Made by a program: the position numbers and the translations under genes. A stretch of 40,932 bases of DNA from Clostridia bacterium (GTDB lineage: Bacteria > Bacillota > Clostridia > Christensenellales > Aristaeellaceae). Below are positions 33,968 to 40,932 of the stretch, in pieces. The stretch's first letter is position 1; every line of letters starts with the position of its first letter. Under the pieces are notes generated by a model. The model was not told the origin of the DNA. It saw only the letters and a program-made list of their open reading frames with translations, and ran no database searches. The DNA is taken from contig JAFWSH010000037.1 in assembly GCA_017519405.1 (NCBI GenBank), positions 1 to 40,932 of the forward strand. Reading direction: 5' to 3'.

Positions 33968-35767
33968 ATGGATAATTTCCGCGCGCACGTGCTGGTCTGC
34001 GGCGGCACCGGATGCTCCTCGTCCGGGTCTGCCACGCTGATCGAGCGCTTTCATGAGAAGATCGCCGAGAACCACCTGGAGAAGGAAGTCAAGGTGGTCC
34101 GGACGGGCTGCTTCGGTCTGTGCGAGGCCGGCCCCGTGGTCATCATCTATCCCGACGGCACCTTCTACAGCCGGGTGAAGCCCGATGATGTGGATGAGAT
34201 CGTCTCCGAGCACCTGCTCAAGGGCCGCAAGGTGGAGCACCTGGTCTATGTGGATCACGCCACCCGGGAGCAGAACGCCGAGAAGAAGCTGGACGAGATC
34301 ACCTTCTACAAGCATCAGCACCGCATCGCCCTGCGCAACTGCGGCGTCATCGACCCGGAAAACATCGACGAGTACCTGGCCATGGACGGTTACCGGGCCC
34401 TGGAGAAAGCCCTGACCCAGATGACCCGGGAGGAAGTCATCGACGAGATCCTCAAGTCCGGGCTCCGCGGCCGCGGCGGCGGCGGCTTCCCCACCGGCCT
34501 GAAGTGGAAGTTCACCTATCAGAGCCAGGCGGACCAGAAGTACGTGGCCTGCAACGCGGACGAGGGCGACCCCGGCGCGTTCATGGACCGCTCCATCCTG
34601 GAGGGCGATCCCCACGCCATCATCGAGGCCATGGCCATCGCGGGCTACGCCATCGGCGCGTCCCAGGGCTATATCTATGTCCGGGCCGAGTACCCCATCG
34701 CCGTGAAGCGCCTCACCATCGCCATCGGCCAGGCCCGGGAGTACGGCCTGCTGGGCGAGCACATCTTCGGCACGGACTTCAGCTTTGACCTGAACATCCG
34801 TCTGGGCGCCGGCGCCTTCGTGTGCGGCGAGGAGACCGCCCTGATGCACTCCATCGAGGGCAAGCGCGGCGAGCCCACGCCCCGGCCTCCCTTCCCGGCG
34901 GTGAAGGGCCTCTTCGGCAAGCCCACCATGCTCAACAACGTGGAGACCTACGCCAACGTGGCGCAGATCATCCTCCACGGCGCCGAGTGGTATGCCTCCA
35001 TGGGCACGGAGAAGTCCAAGGGCACCAAGGTGTTCGCCCTGGGCGGCAAGATCAACAACACCGGCCTGGTGGAGATCCCCATGGGCACCACCCTGCGGAC
35101 CATCATCTACGACATCGGCGGCGGCTGCCCCAACGGAAAGAAGTTCAAGGCTGTCCAGACCGGCGGCCCCTCCGGCGGCTGTCTGCCCGAGTCCCTGCTG
35201 GACACCCCCGTGGACTATGACAACCTGATCGCGGCGGGCTCCATGATGGGCTCCGGCGGCATGATCGTCATGGACGAGGACAACTGCATGGTGGACATCG
35301 CCCGGTTCTACCTGGACTTCATCGTGGACGAGAGCTGCGGCAAGTGCGCTCCCTGCCGGATCGGCACCAAGCGCATGAAGGAGATCCTGGACCGCATCGT
35401 CGAGGGCAAGGGCGAGGAAGGCGACATCGAGAAGCTGCAGCGCCTGGCGGAGACCATCAAGGCCACCGCCCTGTGCGGCCTGGGCCAGACGGCCCCCAAC
35501 CCCGTGCTCTCCACCCTCCGCTTCTTCCGGGACGAGTATGAGGCCCACATCCGCGAGAAGCGCTGCCCGGCGCACCACTGCAAGAGCCTGCTGCAGTACC
35601 GCATCGATCCCAGCAAGTGCCGCGGCTGCACGGCCTGCGCCCGCGTCTGCCCCGCCGAGGCCATCTCCGGCACGGTGAAGCAGCCTCATGTCATTGATCC
35701 CAAGAAGTGCCTGAAGTGCGGCTCCTGCATGGAGAAGTGCCGCTTCGGCGCCATCAGCCGCGAGTGA
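33968..35767 (+). CDS. hndC: Hydrogenase flavoprotein subunit, NuoF/HydB-like (HndC)
   Basis: The NAD(P)H-oxidising flavin subunit. The 599 residues have an N-terminal thioredoxin-like [2Fe-2S] domain ('VCGGTGCSSSGS', 'RTGCFGLCEAGPVV', about 9-58), the FMN/NADH-binding NuoF core with 'SGLRGRGGGGFPTGLKW' and 'CGEETALMHSIEGKRGEPT', the [4Fe-4S] ligands 'ESCGKCAPCRIGTKRM' and 'CGLGQ', and a C-terminal pair of 4Fe-4S clusters, 'CRGCTACARVCP' and 'CLKCGSCMEKC'. This is the full HydB/HndC architecture. In electron-bifurcating enzymes this subunit splits or joins electrons between NAD(P)H and ferredoxin. It is followed by hndD after 17 bases. Confidence 0.97.
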   Translation: MDNFRAHVLVCGGTGCSSSGSATLIERFHEKIAENHLEKEVKVVRTGCFGLCEAGPVVIIYPDGTFYSRVKPDDVDEIVSEHLLKGRKVEHLVYVDHATREQNAEKKLDEITFYKHQHRIALRNCGVIDPENIDEYLAMDGYRALEKALTQMTREEVIDEILKSGLRGRGGGGFPTGLKWKFTYQSQADQKYVACNADEGDPGAFMDRSILEGDPHAIIEAMAIAGYAIGASQGYIYVRAEYPIAVKRLTIAIGQAREYGLLGEHIFGTDFSFDLNIRLGAGAFVCGEETALMHSIEGKRGEPTPRPPFPAVKGLFGKPTMLNNVETYANVAQIILHGAEWYASMGTEKSKGTKVFALGGKINNTGLVEIPMGTTLRTIIYDIGGGCPNGKKFKAVQTGGPSGGCLPESLLDTPVDYDNLIAAGSMMGSGGMIVMDEDNCMVDIARFYLDFIVDESCGKCAPCRIGTKRMKEILDRIVEGKGEEGDIEKLQRLAETIKATALCGLGQTAPNPVLSTLRFFRDEYEAHIREKRCPAHHCKSLLQYRIDPSKCRGCTACARVCPAEAISGTVKQPHVIDPKKCLKCGSCMEKCRFGAISRE

Positions 35768-35784
35768 TTAAGGAGGACGTGAAC

Positions 35785-37533
35785 ATGGAGAAAATGATCG
35801 CCCTGACCATCGACGGCGTGTCCGTGGAAGTGCCCTCCGGCACCACCGTCCTCGAGGCCGCCCGCAAGGCCGGCGTCCATATCCCCACCCTGTGTTATCT
35901 CAAGGACATCAACGCCATCGGCGCCTGCCGCATGTGCGTGGTGGACACCGGCGCCCGCGCCCTGCAGGCCGCCTGCGTGCTCCCCGCCACCGACGGCATG
36001 GTGGTGAAGACCAACACCCCCGCCATCCGCAAGTACCGCAAGACCCTGCTGGAGCTGGTGCTCTCCGCCCACGACAAGAAGTGCCTGACCTGCGTGCGCT
36101 CCCAGAACTGCGAGCTGCAGCGCCTGTGCCGGGAGCTGGGCGTGGAGGACGGCGAGGCCTTCGCGGGCGTGACCAATAAGTACGCCATCGACGACGTGTC
36201 CCCCTCCATCGTGCGGGACAACAACAAGTGCATCCTCTGCCGCCGCTGCGTGGCTGCCTGCGCCAGCGTGCAGAAGGTGGGCGTCATCGGCCCGGTGATG
36301 CGCGGCTTCAAGACCGCCATCGAGTCCCCCTGGGGCCTGAAGCTCAACGACATGGCCTGCATCAACTGCGGCCAGTGCATCACCGCCTGCCCCGTGGGCG
36401 CGCTGCATGAGAAGGACGACACCGCGAAGGTGTGGGCCGCCCTGGCGGATCCCACCAAGCACGTGGTGGTGCAGCCCGCTCCCGCCGTGCGCGCGGCCCT
36501 GGGCGAGGAGTTCGGCCTGCCCATGGGCACCTCTGTCACCGGCAAGATGGCCAGCGCCCTGCGGCGCCTGGGCTTCGACAAGGTCTTCGACACCGACTTC
36601 GCCGCCGACCTGACCATCGTGGAGGAGGCCAACGAGCTGGTGGAGCGCGTCCAGAACGGCGGCGTGCTGCCCATGATCACCTCCTGCTCCCCCGGCTGGA
36701 TCAAGTTCTGCGAGACCTACTATCCGGACTTCATCCCCAACCTCTCCAGCTGCAAGAGCCCCCACGAGATGCTGGGCGCCATGGCCAAGAGCTACTACGC
36801 CAAGAAGGCCGGCATCGACCCCAAGGACATCGTGGTGGTCTCCGTGATGCCCTGCACCGCCAAGAAGTTTGAGGCCGCCCGTCCCGAGCTGGGCCACGAC
36901 GGCATGGCGGACGTGGACATCGTCATCACCACCCGGGAGCTGGCCCGGATGATCAAGGAAGCCGGCATCAACTTCAACGCCCTGCCCGACGGGGAGTTCG
37001 ACAGCCTGATGGGCGAGTCCACCGGCGCGGGCGTCATCTTCGGCGCCACCGGCGGCGTGATGGAGGCGGCCCTGCGGACCGCCTACGAGACCCTCACCGG
37101 CAAGCCCCTGGAGCCCGTGGACTTCAAGCCCGTCCGCGGCACCGAGGGCATCAAGGAAGCCACCGTGAAGATCGGCGACCTGGATGTCTCCGTTGCGGTC
37201 TGCTCCTCCACCGGCAAGGCGGCTGAGGTGCTGGACGCGGTCCGTGCCGGCGAGAAGAAGTACACCTTCATCGAGGTCATGGCCTGCCCCGGCGGCTGCG
37301 TCAACGGCGGCGGCCAGCCCATCGTGGACAGCGACACCCGGGCTGCCGTGGATGTGCGTGCGGTCCGCGCCAGCGCCCTGTACAAGGAGGACGCGGCCAA
37401 GGCCCTGCGCCGCAGCCATGTCAACCCCGAGATCCAGGCCCTCTACGCGGACTATCTGGACAAGCCCGGCAGCCATCTGGCCCACGAGCTGCTCCACACC
37501 CACTACACCCGCCGGGAGAAGTACACCGACTGA
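35785..37533 (+). CDS. hndD: [FeFe] hydrogenase catalytic subunit, HydA (HndD)
   Basis: Catalytic subunit that makes or splits H2 in the cytoplasm. The 582 residues hold a plant-type [2Fe-2S] domain (C37, C48, C51, C64), a His-Cys [4Fe-4S] motif 'HDKKCLTCVRSQNC', two ferredoxin clusters ('CILCRRCVAAC', 'CINCGQCITACP'), the H-cluster domain with L1 'TSCSPGW' (C301), L2 'MPCTAKK' (C357) and L3 'MACPGGCVNGGGQP' (C501, C505), and the small-subunit-like tail. All H-cluster cysteines are intact, with the L1 signature of the NAD(P)-linked, electron-bifurcating (group A3-like) hydrogenases. Maturases HydE, HydF and HydG are not in the window. AAGGAGG lies 9 bases before ATG 35785. Confidence 0.97.
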   Translation: MEKMIALTIDGVSVEVPSGTTVLEAARKAGVHIPTLCYLKDINAIGACRMCVVDTGARALQAACVLPATDGMVVKTNTPAIRKYRKTLLELVLSAHDKKCLTCVRSQNCELQRLCRELGVEDGEAFAGVTNKYAIDDVSPSIVRDNNKCILCRRCVAACASVQKVGVIGPVMRGFKTAIESPWGLKLNDMACINCGQCITACPVGALHEKDDTAKVWAALADPTKHVVVQPAPAVRAALGEEFGLPMGTSVTGKMASALRRLGFDKVFDTDFAADLTIVEEANELVERVQNGGVLPMITSCSPGWIKFCETYYPDFIPNLSSCKSPHEMLGAMAKSYYAKKAGIDPKDIVVVSVMPCTAKKFEAARPELGHDGMADVDIVITTRELARMIKEAGINFNALPDGEFDSLMGESTGAGVIFGATGGVMEAALRTAYETLTGKPLEPVDFKPVRGTEGIKEATVKIGDLDVSVAVCSSTGKAAEVLDAVRAGEKKYTFIEVMACPGGCVNGGGQPIVDSDTRAAVDVRAVRASALYKEDAAKALRRSHVNPEIQALYADYLDKPGSHLAHELLHTHYTRREKYTD

Positions 37534-37545
37534 TCCCCGGCAGCC

Positions 37546-37580
37546 AAAGGAAAACGGCGCGCATGCGCCGTTTTTCCTTT
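37546..37580. terminator. Bidirectional Rho-independent terminator after hndD
   Basis: AAAGGAAAACGGCGC (37546-37560) pairs with GCGCCGTTTTTCCTTT (37565-37580) with one bulged T, loop GCAT. It ends the hydrogenase operon and, read in reverse, the YcaQ-like gene. Confidence 0.9.
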
Positions 37581-37605
37581 GCCCTGAAGACGGGGAGCCG
37601 CTGGG

Positions 37606-38817
37606 TCACGGGGCGTCCGTGTCCTCGCCCTGCGCCGGGGTGCAGCCGTTGAACGCCGCCAGGTGGCGGACGGCCCGGTCGATCCGGGCGGTGAGCTTCT
37701 TTGTGGGGCGGATCCCGTCCTCGAACCAGAGGCCGGTGACGGAGAGGACACCGGCCTTCCGGTCCGCCCTGGGCTCGATGCGCCCGATGAAACGGTCCCC
37801 GTACAGCATGGGGAGCACATAATAGCCGAACTTCCGCTTGACGGCGGGGGTGTAGATCTCCCAGGAGTAGCGGAAGTCCCAGAGGGCTTCGACCAGCTTC
37901 CGGTCCCAGAGCATGGGGTCAAGGGGGGCCAGGAACTCCAGCCGGGGCCGGGTATCCGCCCGGCCGGCGGTGACCTCCTCCAGCAGGGGGAGATCGGCGG
38001 CCTGCAGGTACAGGGGAGCGCGGATCCCCTCTACCTGGACAGGCGCGATGGCCCCGCGCTCCTCCAGACGGGTGAAGGCCTCACCGCGCTGCGCCGGGCT
38101 CATGCCGATGCCCAGCCAGGCGTCGGAAGGGCGGTTCCAGAGGAGCCCGACGGCCCCGATCCGCCGCATGACACGCCAGTCCAGGAACGCCTCCCCGCTG
38201 GGGCAGGGGTTCGGGGCATGCAGCAGCTCCGGCGGGAAATACCGCTCCGCCAGGTCGTAGAACTTCCGGGAGCCGCTCTTGTGGTGGATCAGCAGGGTGC
38301 CGTCGGTGTAGAGCTGCTCCAGGACGGATCGGGCTGCCGGGGATTCCTGGTGCCAGCGGCCGCTCCAGTGCATGGAGGAGTGCCAGTAGACGGTGCCCTC
38401 GATGGGGAGGGTGTCGCTGCTGACAGGCCCGTTCTGCCGGATCCAGGCGATGGCCCGCTCCTCCAGCTCGGGGATCCCGGCGAAGCCCCGGCCATGTCCC
38501 CGGCTCATCTCCCGGTAGCCGGCGAAATACGGCCAGTCCTCCCGGGGCCAGATGGACAGTTCCTTGTCCGGGTAGTCCACCAGCAGGCGGTCCCGGTAGA
38601 GCAGGTCTTCCAGCGTGCGCTTGCGGAAGCCCTTCACCCGGGACTGCAGGGTCAGTTCGGCGTTCCTGCCGCAGACGTCCACCGGGTCGAACTGGATGCA
38701 GCCCGCCTGGCGGACGTACTGATAAGCCCCCTCCTTGCCGATGAAGCGGTGAGGGCCCAGCAGCCCCTGCCGGAGGAGGATGAACTGTCTGGCCTGTTCC
38801 CGGGTGATGCTGTGCAT
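37606..38817 (-). CDS. YcaQ/AlkX-like winged-helix DNA glycosylase (HTH_42)
   Basis: The 403-residue product belongs to the HTH_42/YcaQ family of DNA glycosylases that unhook interstrand cross-links (AlkZ/AlkX). Three winged-helix units are expected: residues about 1-110 hold 'GPHRFIGKEGAYQYVRQAGCIQFDPVDVCGRNAELTLQSRVKGF' region, in which 'IQFD' fits the Q-x-D catalytic motif of the YcaQ (AlkX) subgroup, not QxQ of AlkZ. The C-terminal part has 'RLEFLAPLDPMLWDRK' and 'WEIYTPAVKRKFGYYVLPMLYGDRFIGRIEPRADRK', strongly conserved in the family. AAGGAG lies 9 bases before ATG 38817; single gene with own promoter. Activity on DNA is family knowledge, not shown here. Confidence 0.88.
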   Translation of the reverse strand: MHSITREQARQFILLRQGLLGPHRFIGKEGAYQYVRQAGCIQFDPVDVCGRNAELTLQSRVKGFRKRTLEDLLYRDRLLVDYPDKELSIWPREDWPYFAGYREMSRGHGRGFAGIPELEERAIAWIRQNGPVSSDTLPIEGTVYWHSSMHWSGRWHQESPAARSVLEQLYTDGTLLIHHKSGSRKFYDLAERYFPPELLHAPNPCPSGEAFLDWRVMRRIGAVGLLWNRPSDAWLGIGMSPAQRGEAFTRLEERGAIAPVQVEGIRAPLYLQAADLPLLEEVTAGRADTRPRLEFLAPLDPMLWDRKLVEALWDFRYSWEIYTPAVKRKFGYYVLPMLYGDRFIGRIEPRADRKAGVLSVTGLWFEDGIRPTKKLTARIDRAVRHLAAFNGCTPAQGEDTDAP

Positions 38818-38855
38818 GCGCTTCGGCTCCTTCCGTGTCGCGTGGTCACAGGGAG

Positions 38856-38884
38856 ATGATAGCGGATTCCGGCGTGGGAATCAA
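38856..38884 (-). promoter_or_regulatory. Sigma-A promoter of the YcaQ-like gene
   Basis: Minus-strand TTGATT (38879-38884) and TATCAT (38856-38861), 17-base spacer. Confidence 0.65.
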
Positions 38885-38921
38885 GGCGAACAGAGCGGTT
38901 TCACGCGGATGAACGGCACGC

Positions 38922-38954
38922 AAAAGCCGGCCTGGCCGCGAGGTCAGACCGGCT
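38922..38954 (-). terminator. Rho-independent terminator of clpB
   Basis: On the minus strand AGCCGGTCTGACC pairs with GGCCAGGCCGGCT (one G-T and one A-C), loop TCGC, followed by TTTT (38922-38925). It lies 20 bases after the clpB stop. Confidence 0.85.
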
Positions 38955-38973
38955 GGGGTGAAATTCGGATGGA

Positions 38974-40932
<1,959 letters not shown>

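Noticed and set aside
33896-37503. Two ~600-aa minus-strand frames
   Set aside because: Antisense of hndC and hndD, which are certain; the frames reflect GC-biased codon use.

Overview
The window reads as a contig from a GC-rich Bacillota (class Clostridia; an Oscillospirales-type gut anaerobe is my inference). The basis is the gene content and signals: HrcA/CIRCE heat-shock control, the rimP-nusA-rnpM-ylxQ-infB cluster, NrnA, YhbY-Obg, a FeoA-FeoB fusion, and a complete multi-subunit electron-bifurcating-type [FeFe] hydrogenase operon. Ribosome sites are AGGAGG-like, sigma-A promoters are near consensus (TTGACA, 16-18 bp, TATAAT), and terminators are GC-rich hairpins with T runs. No gene points to an aerobic lifestyle. 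I saw no tRNA, rRNA, insertion sequence, phage gene or CRISPR array, and no gene-free stretch exceeds 300 bases.

Layout. (1) Bases 1-400 do not belong with the rest: a CARDB-like fragment with different codon use runs into the reading frame of dnaK, which is cut after about 109 codons. This looks like a chimeric assembly join. (2) 400-2546, minus strand: hrcA-grpE-dnaK behind one promoter and a perfect CIRCE. (3) 2640-3385: two small orphan genes, each with its own promoter. (4) 3413-12828: the translation/transcription superoperon rimP-nusA-rnpM-ylxQ-infB, a hairpin, then rbfA-nrnA-truB-DUF1292-mreB. (5) 12847-16229: Uup-type ABC-F ATPase, ASCH-domain protein, DUF362 protein. (6) 16246-21969: type IIA topoisomerase B subunit, GH3 glycosidase, and an exported transglutaminase-like protein that converges on the GH3 gene with a 20-bp overlap. 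(7) 22067-27791: metal and stress block with a TipAL-type MerR regulator (19-bp-spacer promoter), FeoA-FeoB, a 50-aa Cys-rich FeoB partner, a CPA2 antiporter with a PII-like protein, and a DtxR-family regulator. (8) 27788-30591, minus strand: obgE-yhbY-THUMP methyltransferase. (9) 30619-32327: PadR operon with a palindrome around the -35 box, a 49-aa ORF and a DUF4097 repeat protein. (10) 32436-37580: hydrogenase operon hndA, HATPase, hndB, hndC, hndD. (11) 37606-38884: YcaQ/AlkX-like protein. (12) 38974-end: clpB, truncated by the window edge.

How it works together. Most of the window is housekeeping: ribosome assembly and translation initiation, protein quality control, topology and RNA modification. 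The accessory biology is anaerobic redox and metal handling. The hydrogenase would reoxidise NAD(P)H and ferredoxin and release H2, and needs much iron. The Feo system with its Cys-rich partner and DtxR-type sensor would supply and police ferrous iron. The least characterised parts are the PII-like/antiporter pair, the PadR/49-aa ORF/DUF4097 cassette, the ATPase inside the hydrogenase operon and the structured rimP leader. Nothing here is clearly a wholly new system; these are the best places to look.
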